Positions 25,488 to 35,297 of a stretch of 64,000 bases of DNA are shown piece by piece. A model generated the notes under the pieces. That model had not been told where the DNA came from. It did no database searches and worked only from the letters and a program-made list of their open reading frames with translations. Both the position numbers and the translations under genes were made by a program. Source of the DNA: Palsa-513 sp050010595. Its GTDB lineage: Bacteria; Actinomycetota; Thermoleophilia; Solirubrobacterales; Solirubrobacteraceae. The first letter of the stretch is position 1; every line of letters starts with the position of its first letter. Where the stretch lies: the NCBI GenBank assembly GCA_050010595.1, contig JBEKKS010000005.1, forward strand, positions 1 through 64,000, read 5' to 3'.

Positions 25488-26617
25488 CAGCCGCTTGGCG
25501 TGGCGCTGCGCGTGCGGCGACGCTCGAGCCGGCCGTAGTTGTAGTACGCGGCGCAGGCGCCCTCGCTCGAGACCATGCAGGTGCCGATCGGCCGCTCCGG
25601 TGTGCAGGCGGTGCCAAAGACCTTGCACTCCCACGGGCGCAGCACGCCGCGCAGCACCTCGCCGCACTGGCAGGCAGGCGGATCGGCGACGCGCGCGCCG
25701 GGCAGCGTGAAGCGCCGCTCGGCGTCGAAGGCGGCGAACTCCTCGCGCAGCTTCATCGCGCTGCGCTCGATGAAGCCGAGTCCGCGCCACTCGAATGTGT
25801 CGCGCAGCTCCATCGTCTCGTGGATCGCGGCGAGCGCCCGCTCGTTGCCGGCGGCGCTCACGACGCGCGCGTACTGGTTCTCGACCTCGCAGCGCCCCTC
25901 GGTCAACTGGCGCATCAGCATGTAGATGCTCGCCAGCACGTCGAGTGGCTCGAAGCCGGAGACGACGACGGGCTTGGCGTACTCCGCGGGAATGAACTCG
26001 TAGGGCGTCGTCCCGATCACCGTCGAGACGTGACCGGGCCCGATGAATCCGTCGAGCTGCAGATCGGAAGCGTCGAGGATCGCGCGCAGCGCCGGCACGA
26101 CGACGACGTGGTTGCAGAAGACGGAGAAGTTGCGGACCCCCTCGGTGCGCGCGCGCAGCAGCGTCAGCGCTGTCGAGGGGGCGGTCGTCTCGAAGCCGAT
26201 CGCGAAGAAGACGACCTCGCGATCGGGGTTCTCGCGGGCGAGGCGCAGCGCGTCAAGCGGCGAGTAGACCATCCGGACATCCGCGCCTTGCGCCTTCGCG
26301 TCGAGCAGCGAGCCGTTGGTCGAAGGCACGCGCAGCATGTCGCCGAACGTCGTGAAGATGACCCCCGGCTCCTGCGCTATCGCGAGCGCGTCGTCCTGGC
26401 GGCCCATCGGGATCACGCAGACCGGGCAGCCGGGACCGTGGACGAGCTGGATCTCAGCGGGCAGCAGGTCCTCGATCCCGTGGCGGTAGATCGCGTGCGT
26501 GTGGCCGCCACAGATCTCCATCAGCTTGTACGTGGTCCCCGCGACGGCGAGCTCGGCGATCCGCTCGGCGAGGCCGGCAGCGATATCGCCTGAGCGGTAC
26601 TCGGTCACGTGCTTCAT
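25487..26617 (-). CDS. hypD: Hydrogenase maturation protein HypD
   Basis: A 376-residue HypD, the Fe-S scaffold on which HypC and HypE assemble Fe(CN)2CO. The active-site motif MEICGGHTHAIYRHG (Cys near 36) and HGPGCPVCVIP (about 60-70) are intact, and four cysteines near the C-terminus (PACQCGEVLRG, WECKVFGTAC) bind the 4Fe-4S cluster. The start overlaps the second hypC by 4 nt. Normal length. Confidence 0.96.
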   Translation of the reverse strand: MKHVTEYRSGDIAAGLAERIAELAVAGTTYKLMEICGGHTHAIYRHGIEDLLPAEIQLVHGPGCPVCVIPMGRQDDALAIAQEPGVIFTTFGDMLRVPSTNGSLLDAKAQGADVRMVYSPLDALRLARENPDREVVFFAIGFETTAPSTALTLLRARTEGVRNFSVFCNHVVVVPALRAILDASDLQLDGFIGPGHVSTVIGTTPYEFIPAEYAKPVVVSGFEPLDVLASIYMLMRQLTEGRCEVENQYARVVSAAGNERALAAIHETMELRDTFEWRGLGFIERSAMKLREEFAAFDAERRFTLPGARVADPPACQCGEVLRGVLRPWECKVFGTACTPERPIGTCMVSSEGACAAYYNYGRLERRRTRSATPSG

Positions 26618-26820
26618 GCGCGCTGCTCCTGCGGGCGAGCGATCGCGACACCGGCGTGACAGAGCAGCTGCTCGCCCAGGCGCACCGGCTCGACGAGCTC
26701 GACCGCGACCTCCTCGCGAGCGCCGCCGAGCTCGATCACGGCGTTCTGGCCGCGCAGCTCGATCACGCGCGCGAGGACGGCGACGTCACCGCAGGTGATG
26801 CAGCCGCACGAGTCGGTCAC
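26614..26820 (-). CDS. Second HypC/HupF-like chaperone
   Basis: A 68-residue HypC-family protein. It begins VTDSCGCITCGDVAVLARVIEL rather than with the canonical MCLGIP, so the active cysteine may be one of the CGC-x-x-C residues. The end of the family fold, VRLGEQLLCHAGVAIA, is well conserved. The GTG start overlaps the first hypC stop (GTGA) and the stop overlaps hypD. CITCGD-type second HypC proteins are known in actinobacterial hydrogenase loci. It may deliver a different intermediate. Confidence 0.83.
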   Translation of the reverse strand: MTDSCGCITCGDVAVLARVIELRGQNAVIELGGAREEVAVELVEPVRLGEQLLCHAGVAIARPQEQRA

Positions 26821-27086
26821 TGGATCCTGCTCGCTCGGAGCTCGTCGAGCTCCTGCTCGTAGGGTGCGCCGAGCGTCTCGAGCAGCTCGCGCGTGGCGAG
26901 CGCCTCCGACTCGTCGATCCGCGCCAGCGCGAAGCCGACATGCAAGAGCACCCAATCGCCGATCGCGAGCTCTCCGTCGAGCAACGCGCAGTTGACCACG
27001 CGCCCGACGCCGGAGACATCGACCTTCGCCAGCTGGAGCTCGGCGTCGATCAGCTCAACCACCTGTGCGGGGATCCCAAGGCACAT
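26817..27086 (-). CDS. hypC: Hydrogenase assembly chaperone HypC
   Basis: An 89-residue HypC with the canonical N-terminal MCLGIPAQVVEL, where Cys2 binds the Fe(CN)2CO group after removal of Met1, and the conserved GDWVLLHVGFALARI. A C-terminal helix (EALATRELLETLGAPYEQELD) extends beyond the minimal family. It lies 2 bp after hypF. Confidence 0.95.
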   Translation of the reverse strand: MCLGIPAQVVELIDAELQLAKVDVSGVGRVVNCALLDGELAIGDWVLLHVGFALARIDESEALATRELLETLGAPYEQELDELRASRIQ

Positions 27087-27088
27087 CG

Positions 27089-29263
27089 CTACACGCCGCC
27101 CCCGGCCGCCGCGACCGCGGCCTGCCCGTAGCTGATGCCGCCATCGTTGGGCGGCACGCGGCGGTGGCTGAGCACGCGGAAGCCGCGCGAGCGAAGTCCG
27201 CCGGCCACGCTTCGCAACAGGCGCACGTTCTGGAAGCTGCCGCCGGAGAGCACGACGGTGCGCGGGCCGCCGGCCGCCTCGCAGGCAACGATCGCCGCCG
27301 CCGCGACGCCCTCGTGGAAGGCGGCCGCGATCTCCGCGGGACGCCGCCCGGCGAGCAGGTCGTCATGCGCCGCAGCGACAAGGTCGCTGCCATAGATCAG
27401 CTCGCCCGCGATCCGGCAAGGATAGGGCGCCGCCCGCGTCGACCCGGCGAGCTCCTCGAGCAGGACTGCTGCCTGGCCCTCGTAAGCGGCGTGCTCGCAG
27501 CCGCAAACGAGCGCTGCGACCGCGTCGAACAGGCGCCCCATGCCCGAGCTGAGCGGAGCTCCGGTGCGCAGGCTCTGGCGAACCAGTGGCCAGCGCTCGA
27601 ACGGGACGGGCCGCCCGGCGCGTTCGAGATAGGCGCTCGCGATGCGCCACGGCTCGTGGATCGCGGCCTCGCCGCCCGGCAGCGGCACCGCCTCGAGGTG
27701 GGCGACTCGCTCGAAGCGCTCGAGGTCACAGCGCAGCAGCTCGCCGCCCCAGAGCGTGCCGTCGGTGCCGAGACCCGTGCCATCGAAGATGAGCGCGAGC
27801 GCCTCGCCCTGCTCGCCGTGCTCGGCAAGGCAGGCGGCGGCGTGTGCGTGATGGTGCTGGACCCTGACGAGCTCGGCGTCCTGCTCGAGCGCCCAGCGCG
27901 TCGAGGCGTAGTCCGGGTGAAGGTCGCACGCGACAAGCTCAGGCGTCAGCGCGAGCGCCGCCAGCGCGAGCTCGACGTCGGCGGCGAAGGCGCTGCGCGC
28001 CGCCGGCGCGTCGAGGTCCCCGAGATGCGCCGATAGCCAGGCCCGCGAGCCCTGCGCGACGCAGAACGTCGCCTTCAGCTCGGCACCGGTCGCGATCAGC
28101 GCTCGATCGGCCGGTCGCGGCAGCGCGAGCCAGTCGGGAGCGTGGCCGCGCGAACGGCGGATCGGGAAGCCGGCGCGCACGACGGAGTCCTCGCAGCGAC
28201 GGTGGATCGGCCGGTCGTGGTCAAGAAACGCATCCGCGACCGCACCGAGGCGCGCTCGCGCGTCCGCGTCCTCAACGCAGATCGGCTCATCGGTGAGGTT
28301 GCCGCTGGTCATCACGAGCGGGCCGCCGAAGTCGGCGAGCAGCAGGTGGTGGAGCGGGCTGTAGGGGAGCATCACGCCGAGCCAGCGGCTCCCGGGCGCA
28401 ACCGACGCCGCGAGCTGGGCGCCAGCGCGCCGGCGCACGATGACGATCGGGCGCGCCGGCGAGTGCAGCAGCACCCGCTCGGCCGGACCGAGGCGGACGA
28501 GCAGCTCGGGCTCGCTCGTCATGACTGCAAGTGGCTTGGCCTCGCGGCGCTTGCGCTCGCGCAGGCGCGCAACCGCCGGCTCGCTCGTCGCGTCGCAGGC
28601 GAGGTGGTAGCCGCCGAGGCCCTTGACGGCGAGAATCCCGCCGTCACGTAGGATCGCCACCGCCTCCTCGAGCGGCATGCGCAGCGCCGGCCCGCAGTCG
28701 GGGCAGCAGATCGTCTCGGCATGGTGGCGGCGATCAGCGGGGTCCTCGTACTCGCTCCGGCAGCGCTCGCACATCGCGAAGCCGGCCATCGTCGTGCGCG
28801 CCCTGTCGTAGGGCAGGCCGGTGACGATCGTGAAGCGCGGCCCGCAGTGGGTGCAGGTGATGAACGGGTGGCGGTAGCGACGGTCGGTCGGGTCGAAGAG
28901 CTCGCGGACGCACTCGGAGCACGTGGCTACGTCGGGCGGTAGCGGCGTCGCGCCCGCGCTTGCCACGCCCGTGCTGGCCCGAATCTCGAAGCCGCGCGCG
29001 CCGATCGGCGCCAGGCGCGCGACCTCCACGGTCGTGACGCGCGCGAGCGGCGGCGCCTGCGCAGCGAGCGCCGCGGCGAATCGCTCGAGCGCCGAGGGGG
29101 TGCCCTCGACCTCCGTGATCACCGCCTCGCCGTCGTTGCAGACGTGGCCCGCGAGCTCGTGGTCGCGTGCGAGCCGGTGCACGAACGGCCTGAACCCGAC
29201 CCCCTGGACGACCCCTGTCACGCGCACCCGCCGACGCTCGAGCGGCGCGGGCGCCGCGCTCAC
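27089..29263 (-). CDS. hypF: Carbamoyltransferase HypF
   Basis: A 724-residue HypF that converts carbamoyl phosphate to carbamoyl-adenylate and transfers it to HypE. Domains in order: acylphosphatase (RVTGVVQGVGFRPFV, about 13-90), double zinc finger (CSECVREL, CTHCGPRF, CERCRSEY, CCPDCG; about 114-190), YrdC-like (about 200-385) and Kae1/TobZ-like with metal-binding histidines (QHHHAHAA, about 470-477). The terminal VLSGGSFQNVRLL is conserved. Normal length. The start overlaps hypA by 4 nt. Confidence 0.96.
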   Translation of the reverse strand: MSAAPAPLERRRVRVTGVVQGVGFRPFVHRLARDHELAGHVCNDGEAVITEVEGTPSALERFAAALAAQAPPLARVTTVEVARLAPIGARGFEIRASTGVASAGATPLPPDVATCSECVRELFDPTDRRYRHPFITCTHCGPRFTIVTGLPYDRARTTMAGFAMCERCRSEYEDPADRRHHAETICCPDCGPALRMPLEEAVAILRDGGILAVKGLGGYHLACDATSEPAVARLRERKRREAKPLAVMTSEPELLVRLGPAERVLLHSPARPIVIVRRRAGAQLAASVAPGSRWLGVMLPYSPLHHLLLADFGGPLVMTSGNLTDEPICVEDADARARLGAVADAFLDHDRPIHRRCEDSVVRAGFPIRRSRGHAPDWLALPRPADRALIATGAELKATFCVAQGSRAWLSAHLGDLDAPAARSAFAADVELALAALALTPELVACDLHPDYASTRWALEQDAELVRVQHHHAHAAACLAEHGEQGEALALIFDGTGLGTDGTLWGGELLRCDLERFERVAHLEAVPLPGGEAAIHEPWRIASAYLERAGRPVPFERWPLVRQSLRTGAPLSSGMGRLFDAVAALVCGCEHAAYEGQAAVLLEELAGSTRAAPYPCRIAGELIYGSDLVAAAHDDLLAGRRPAEIAAAFHEGVAAAAIVACEAAGGPRTVVLSGGSFQNVRLLRSVAGGLRSRGFRVLSHRRVPPNDGGISYGQAAVAAAGGGV

Positions 29264-29523
29264 CCCGATACCTCGACAGCGGTCAGGAGAATGTCCTGTG
29301 CGTGCTCGTCCTCGATGTCGGGGATCTCCTCGATCTCGAGGCGGGCGCCCTGCGCGCGCGTGCCGATCGCGGCCTGCTCGAAGTGCTCGCGCAGATGGTC
29401 GGGCGAGATGTGGGCGAGCGCGCCGAGCTGCAGGTGGACGGCGGTGACCTGCGTCGCCTGCTCGTCGTCGGCGACGCCCTCGATCTTGCGCATGATGTCT
29501 GCTAGCAGTGTCAGCTCGTGCAT
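29260..29523 (-). CDS. hypA: HypA-like nickel chaperone lacking the zinc ribbon
   Basis: An 87-residue protein with the HypA N-terminus MHELTLLADI, including the nickel-binding Met1-His2-Glu3, and the LGALAHISPDHLREHFEQA helix. The usual zinc ribbon (CxxC...CxxC) between the IEE strand and the terminal strand is absent: residues read EEIPDIEDEHAQDILLTAVEV with no cysteine, so the protein is about 25-30 residues shorter than typical HypA. No hypB is in the locus. Nickel delivery may therefore work differently, or another HypA/B is encoded elsewhere. Confidence 0.85.
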   Translation of the reverse strand: MHELTLLADIMRKIEGVADDEQATQVTAVHLQLGALAHISPDHLREHFEQAAIGTRAQGARLEIEEIPDIEDEHAQDILLTAVEVSG

Positions 29524-29529
29524 CGTCGG

Positions 29530-29994
29530 TCAGGCCTTTGGCCTTCCCTCCTCTGGCTGGATGCGCTCTTGCTGGACTTGTTGCACGAGACTCTCGATTG
29601 CTGCTGCGACTCGCGGGGAGAGCTCCTCGCCGGCGTTGAAGCGCTCGCCTTCGATGCCGTAGACGATCAGCTTGCGGGGTAGGCGGCCGAGGGCGCGGCC
29701 GAGCTCGATCGCCTCGCCGAGGCCGACAGCGTGGGTCGAGGGCGCACCGCCGATCTCGGCCGGGAGCGGTTGGTCGCTGGCGTCGATCCGGTGGATCGTG
29801 CCGGGGGTCGCCCCGGAGCTGACGGCATCGACGAGGATCGCTGCAGGGGCACCGTCCCAGACGTCGAGCAGGGCCACCGGCTCGCCTTCGGACTCGCGGA
29901 CGTCGAAGGCGTCGGAGCCTTGGAGGCGCCTCGCCACCTCGAGTCCGGCGCCGTCATCGCTGCGGTAGCGGTTGCCGACGCCGATCACCAGCAT
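29530..29994 (-). CDS. Hydrogenase large-subunit endopeptidase
   Basis: A 154-residue HyaD/HycI-family aspartic-like peptidase that removes the C-terminal tail of the large subunit after nickel insertion. Conserved GVGNRYRSDDGAG (about 5-17) carries a nickel-sensing acidic residue, and the VDAVSSG and STHAVGLGEAIEL (His near 88) motifs complete the site. It lies 1 bp from the HydA gene, its substrate. Confidence 0.92.
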   Translation of the reverse strand: MLVIGVGNRYRSDDGAGLEVARRLQGSDAFDVRESEGEPVALLDVWDGAPAAILVDAVSSGATPGTIHRIDASDQPLPAEIGGAPSTHAVGLGEAIELGRALGRLPRKLIVYGIEGERFNAGEELSPRVAAAIESLVQQVQQERIQPEEGRPKA

Positions 29995-29995
29995 C

Positions 29996-31294
29996 TCAGC
30001 TACGGTCGATCTCGAGCTTGAGGAAGTGCGTCGCGCAGGAGATGCACGGATCGTGGTTGCGGATCGCCTGCTCGCAGCGCAGCGTCAGCTGATCGTCGGG
30101 CAGCTCGATCCCGTCGAGCACCACGGCGCGCAGGTCCTCCTCGATCGCGAGCTGGTTCTGCGAGGTCGGCGGAACGATCTGTGCGTCGAGGATCGTGCCG
30201 TCCTCGTCGATCTCGTAGCGGTGATAGCAGAGCCCGCGCGGTGCCTCGCTGGCGCCGTGACCGACGCTGCGGCGCGGCGTCACCTCGACGAACGGCGCAT
30301 CCGGCTCCTCGTAGCGCGCGATCAGATCGATCGCCTCGTCGATCACCTCGACGAGCTCGACCGAGCGCACGATGATGCTCTTGAAGGGGTTGTTGCAGCG
30401 CTCGCCGAGGCCGGCGTCACGGGCCGCCTCGCGCGCGAGTGGGCGCAGCCGGTCGCTGGAGAGGTTGTAGCGGGCGAGCGGGCCCGTCAGGTAGCTCTGG
30501 CCGTTCAGGCGTGCGTGGAGCGCGTTCGAGTGCTGCACGTGCTCCTCGACGATGTGCACGCCGAAATGCGTTACCGGGAAGCGCAGGCCGCCGGCCGTCT
30601 CGATGTCTCCGCGGTCGATCGGATACTCCTGCGGGTCGCTCAGCGCAAGCAGCTCCGGGGTACGTTCGATGTCGGAAAAGTCGAGCTTGCTCGCCCAGTC
30701 GACGGTCGCGAGGGCGATCTCGCGCACCGCTTCGAACTCCTCGGCCAGCGCGCGTACCTCGGCGCGGCGCGGTGACTTGTAGAAGCCGCCCACGCGCACG
30801 TTGACCGGGTGGATCGCGCGGCCGCCGATCGTCTCCAGCACCGAATTGCCGAGCTTCTTCATCCGCAGTCCCTGCTCGACGATCTCGCGATGATCGTGCG
30901 CCATCTCGACGGCCCCGGTATAGCCGAGGAAGTCCGGGGCATGAAGCATGTAGATGTGGAGCGCGTGGCTCTCGATCCACTCGCCGCAGTAGAGCAGCCG
31001 GCGCAGATCGCGGATCGGCCCGTCGTCGATCCTGACCCCGCAGGCATCCTCCATCGCCCGGACCGCGCTCGTCTGGTAGGCGACAGGGCAGATGCCGCAG
31101 ATTCGCGCAGTTATGTCGGGGGCCTCCATGAACGAGCGACCGCGCAGCAGCGCCTCGAAGAAGCGCGGCGGCTCATAGATCCGCAGCTTCACGTCGACGA
31201 CCTCGGTCCCGTCGAGCTTGACGTACATCGCTCCCTCGCCCTCGACCCGGGCAAGGTAGTCGGTCCTGATCGTGCGGGACTTAGGTGTGCTCAT
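29996..31294 (-). CDS. hydA: NiFe-hydrogenase large (alpha) subunit, group 3b
   Basis: A 432-residue catalytic subunit. The L1 motif RICGICPVAYQTSA (C66, C69) and the C-terminal DPCISCATH (C417, C420, H423) supply the four nickel-binding cysteines. The peptidase should cut after H423, releasing FLKLEIDRS. The RICGICPVAY sequence and the partner genes (HydB, HydG with FAD and NAD sites) mark it as a cytosolic, NAD(P)-linked group 3b enzyme rather than a membrane uptake hydrogenase. No twin-arginine signal is present on either subunit. It overlaps the small-subunit gene by 14 nt. Confidence 0.96.
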   Translation of the reverse strand: MSTPKSRTIRTDYLARVEGEGAMYVKLDGTEVVDVKLRIYEPPRFFEALLRGRSFMEAPDITARICGICPVAYQTSAVRAMEDACGVRIDDGPIRDLRRLLYCGEWIESHALHIYMLHAPDFLGYTGAVEMAHDHREIVEQGLRMKKLGNSVLETIGGRAIHPVNVRVGGFYKSPRRAEVRALAEEFEAVREIALATVDWASKLDFSDIERTPELLALSDPQEYPIDRGDIETAGGLRFPVTHFGVHIVEEHVQHSNALHARLNGQSYLTGPLARYNLSSDRLRPLAREAARDAGLGERCNNPFKSIIVRSVELVEVIDEAIDLIARYEEPDAPFVEVTPRRSVGHGASEAPRGLCYHRYEIDEDGTILDAQIVPPTSQNQLAIEEDLRAVVLDGIELPDDQLTLRCEQAIRNHDPCISCATHFLKLEIDRS

Positions 31295-32054
31295 AGCGCG
31301 TGCTCGTTTCGCGGAACGGCTCCTTGGCCGCGTTGTAGGTCCTGTAGATCCGCACCAGATCGCGATCCTCGAGCCCGCTCCACGTGTTCAGGGATTCCGT
31401 GTTGGGGGTCTCCATCGGCCCGTAGCAGCCATAGCAACCACGGTCGTAGCTCGGGCAGATCGCGCCGCATCCGGCGTGCGTCACGGGCCCCAGGCACGGC
31501 GTGCCGTGGGCGACCATCACGCAGACGGTCCCGCGGCGCTTGCACTCGACGCAGACGCTGTGCGCGCGCACGCGCGGCCGGCGGCGGTGCAGCAGCGCGC
31601 TGATCACCTCGAGCAGCTGATGCTTGTTGATCGGGCAGCCCTGCAGCTCGTAGTCGACGGGAACGTGCGCGCTCATCGGCGTCGAGGTCGCGAGCGTCGT
31701 GATGTACTCCGGCGTCGCGTAGACGATGCGCGTGTACTCCTCGACATCGGCGAAGTTGCGCAACGCCTGGATCCCGCCGGAGGTAGCGCAGGCACCGATC
31801 GCAACAAGGCTCGTCGAGCTGGCGCGGACCTCACGGATGCGCTCGATGTCGTGCTCGTTGGTGATCGAGCCCTCGACGATCGACAGGTCGTACGGCCCGG
31901 CGACCTCGGCAGAGGTCGCTTCGAGGAAGTACGCGATGTCGATCTCCCCGGCGATCGCGAGCAACTCGTCCTCGCAGTCGAGCAGGCTGAGTTGGCAGCC
32001 GTCACAAGAGGAGAACTTCCAGACTGCGAGCTTGAGCTTTGCCGGCGCAGCCAT
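31281..32054 (-). CDS. hydD: NiFe-hydrogenase small (delta) subunit, group 3b
   Basis: A 257-residue electron-transfer subunit. C17 and C20 (SSCDGCQLSLLD) start the proximal cluster, with further ligands in GACATSGG and GCPINKHQLLE. The second half holds cysteines for two more clusters (CVECKRRG, CLGPVTHAGCGAICPSYDRGCYGCYGP). The ATG at 32054 overlaps the HydG stop by 1 nt; a longer ATG form at 32078 is less likely. The absence of a signal peptide indicates a cytosolic enzyme. Confidence 0.95.
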   Translation of the reverse strand: MAAPAKLKLAVWKFSSCDGCQLSLLDCEDELLAIAGEIDIAYFLEATSAEVAGPYDLSIVEGSITNEHDIERIREVRASSTSLVAIGACATSGGIQALRNFADVEEYTRIVYATPEYITTLATSTPMSAHVPVDYELQGCPINKHQLLEVISALLHRRRPRVRAHSVCVECKRRGTVCVMVAHGTPCLGPVTHAGCGAICPSYDRGCYGCYGPMETPNTESLNTWSGLEDRDLVRIYRTYNAAKEPFRETSTRYEHT

Positions 32055-32881
32055 CACAGCTCCCTGATTGCGAGCCATCGCTCGACCTCAGACCAGCGGT
32101 AGACGGCGCCGTCGCGACAGACCAGCGTGGGCCCGAGCTGGCAGTGACCGCAGTGACCGATCCCGCACTGCATGTTGCGCTCCATCGAGACGTACATCCG
32201 CTCCGGGCGCATGCCTTCGTCGAGCAACGCGGCGGTGACGAAGCGCATCATCACCTCGGGGCCGCATGACATGCCCACGAGTGCTCCGGTGCGGAGCTTC
32301 GCGAGTCGCAGCAGGCGCGTGACTACGCCGACGTGGCCAAGCCATGTCGGGCCCGCACTATCGACCGTGACGAAGACCTCGACGCCCTGCTCGCGCCAGG
32401 CGTCGTACTCGTCTGTGAACAGCAGCTGGTCGGGAGCGCGACCGCCGTAGAGCACGACGATGCGCCCGTAGCGCTCGCGGCGAGCGATCAGCGAGAGGAT
32501 CGCCGGGCGTAGCGGCGGCAGACCGATGCCGCCGGCGACGATCAGCACATCCGCACCCTCGGCGCTGTCAACAGGCCAGCCGGTGCCGAACGGACCGCGC
32601 ACGCTGAGAACCTCGCCGGGCTGCGCCGCACAGATCGCTTCGGTTGCAAGCCCGACGGCGCGCACCGTGTGCACCAGCATCTCGGGGCGGGCTGGGTCAC
32701 CACTGATCGAGATCGGTACCTCGCCTGCACCGCGTGCCGCGAGCATCGTGAACTGGCCGGGCGTGAACTCGAACGGCTCGCCGCCAAGCGCGCGCAGCTC
32801 GAGGGTCCACACGTCGTAGCTGTCCTGGCGCTTTGCCAGGACCTCAAACGGCGCCGGCACCATCGGGCCGACTGCTTGCAT
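32054..32881 (-). CDS. hydG: FAD/NAD(P)-binding hydrogenase gamma subunit
   Basis: A 275-residue ferredoxin-NADP reductase-like diaphorase subunit. FAD-binding phrases are FTPGQFTMLA and ISISGDPARP; the NAD(P)-binding region starts DVLIVAGGIGLPPLRPA; and the C-terminal cysteines MQCGIGHCGHCQLGPTLVC bind a 2Fe-2S cluster. It links NADP(H) to the HydA/HydD core. The ATG at 32881 follows the preceding stop by 1 nt; ATG at 32908 is also possible. Confidence 0.93.
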   Translation of the reverse strand: MQAVGPMVPAPFEVLAKRQDSYDVWTLELRALGGEPFEFTPGQFTMLAARGAGEVPISISGDPARPEMLVHTVRAVGLATEAICAAQPGEVLSVRGPFGTGWPVDSAEGADVLIVAGGIGLPPLRPAILSLIARRERYGRIVVLYGGRAPDQLLFTDEYDAWREQGVEVFVTVDSAGPTWLGHVGVVTRLLRLAKLRTGALVGMSCGPEVMMRFVTAALLDEGMRPERMYVSMERNMQCGIGHCGHCQLGPTLVCRDGAVYRWSEVERWLAIREL

Positions 32882-32882
32882 T

Positions 32883-33339
32883 TCAAGCGGTGACGCTGTC
32901 GCGACCATAGACGTCGATCAGTTGTAGACGGGTGGCCTGGAGGCGGTCGATCAGGTTTGCTGCGAAGCGCTTCATCAGCTCGTAACCGAGCTCGTGGTCC
33001 TCCTCGCACTTGTCGCGCAGGCAGGTGCCGTCGAAAGCAACGAGGCTCGACTCCTGGACTGTGCGCCCGTCCATCGCCCAGCGGTGGGGCGCGAACAACC
33101 AGGACCAGCCGAGCACGTCACCTTCACCAAGCGTCTGGATCTGCAGCGCGCCGCGGCCGGGCGCGTTCATCTCGAGCACGATCATGCCGTGGCGGATCAG
33201 GTAGAAGCGCTCCGCGGGGTCGCCCTCGCGCAGCAGCAGCTCGCCGGCCTCGTAGTGCTCGTTCACGGCGCAGCCCGCGATTAGCTTCAGCTGCTCGTCC
33301 GACAGCCCCTGAAACGTGGGCGACTCGACGATCAGCTCA

Positions 33340-33353
<14 letters not shown>
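32883..33353 (-). CDS. Cyclic-nucleotide-binding-domain protein in the hydrogenase operon
   Basis: A 156-residue protein with one cNMP-binding beta-roll (about 12-125): EGDPAERFYLIRHGMIVLEMN, then LGEGDVLGWSWLFAPHRW in the phosphate-binding cassette position. It has no HTH output domain. It is inserted between HydB and HydG, an arrangement also described for the actinobacterial group 3b locus of Mycobacterium smegmatis. It may regulate the enzyme allosterically; ligand and role are unproven. It overlaps HydB by 14 nt. Confidence 0.88.
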
Positions 33354-34473
<1,120 letters not shown>

Positions 34474-34550
34474 GGCCTCAACTGTAGCCCTAGAGTCCGC
34501 CGACTGGGCGCTCGGTGACGTGGAGCGAGGCCACAGGCGCAACTCCCGAC

Positions 34551-35243
34551 CTAGGCCGCACCGAGCGCAGTCGCCGCGAACAGCAGCGAGATGTGGAAAT
34601 TCCTCCAGGCTTGCTCGGCGGCCGCGAGCGCGCGGTAGTGACGGTCGGCGATACCGCCGACGCGGACGTTGCGGCCGGGATCGAGCGGGTGGCGCCCGAA
34701 GATGTCAGCACGCATCAGCGTGACCTCTGGCGCTGTCACGACGTGCATCTCGTCGCCGGTCGGCTGGTTGCGCTCGAGCGCTGCATCGACCGCCGCGTTG
34801 AGGTAATCGAGCTCGTAGGCGACGCCAACCGTCTCCGCGCCCTTGATTGGCAGACCCGGCACGCGCCGCTGCACGTCTTGGGTGTGGCGCGTGTGGCGCT
34901 CGAGCACGTCACCAAACAGCGCCGAGGCGTGAAAGTTGAACCATGCGCGATCACTGGCCACGACGGAGCGCTCCGGATCGTCGCCGATGCCGATCGCGCA
35001 GACCCGCCGCTCGCGGTCGTAGGGATGCGATCCGAAGATCGTGGTCAGCGTCAGCTCGCGATCACCGAGGCGGATCAGCTGCGAGTCGGTGTCGTCGGGC
35101 TTGTTGCCGGCGAGCAGGTTCTCGACAAGCGGCTTCGCGTACTGCAGGTTGTAAGCGACCGCTGCCATCTCGGCAAGCGGCCCGGGAACGCGATAGCTGA
35201 CAGTCGCCGTGTGGAAGATCGCGTTCCGTGTAGTCATTGTCAT
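34551..35243 (-). CDS. Unknown protein of two tandem repeats heading the hydrogenase operon
   Basis: A 230-residue protein made of two related repeats: residues about 18-117 and 127-224. Each starts RVPG and contains VAY-x-L-x-Y, N-x-P, an IFG-x-HP-x-D(P/R)-x-R core, a GI-x-D block and a terminal AW-x-NFH-x-S-x-LF. No domain name is recognised, and there is no signal peptide or metal-binding cysteine cluster. It lies 77 bp upstream of HydB on the same strand, with gluQ 54 bp behind its start, so it is probably the first gene of the hydrogenase operon. Pentameric-fold-like or nucleotide-binding repeats are possible but not supported. Confidence 0.8.
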   Translation of the reverse strand: MTMTTRNAIFHTATVSYRVPGPLAEMAAVAYNLQYAKPLVENLLAGNKPDDTDSQLIRLGDRELTLTTIFGSHPYDRERRVCAIGIGDDPERSVVASDRAWFNFHASALFGDVLERHTRHTQDVQRRVPGLPIKGAETVGVAYELDYLNAAVDAALERNQPTGDEMHVVTAPEVTLMRADIFGRHPLDPGRNVRVGGIADRHYRALAAAEQAWRNFHISLLFAATALGAA

Positions 35244-35297
35244 ACACGGTCGCACCTCGACCGGTCCCGCCGCAACGCGGCGCGGCCCGTTAGTTCG

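Noticed and set aside
27065..28036. 324-codon plus-strand frame within hypF
   Set aside because: It is antisense to conserved HypF domains; its Arg/Ala/Gly-rich composition is that of a shadow in GC-rich DNA.
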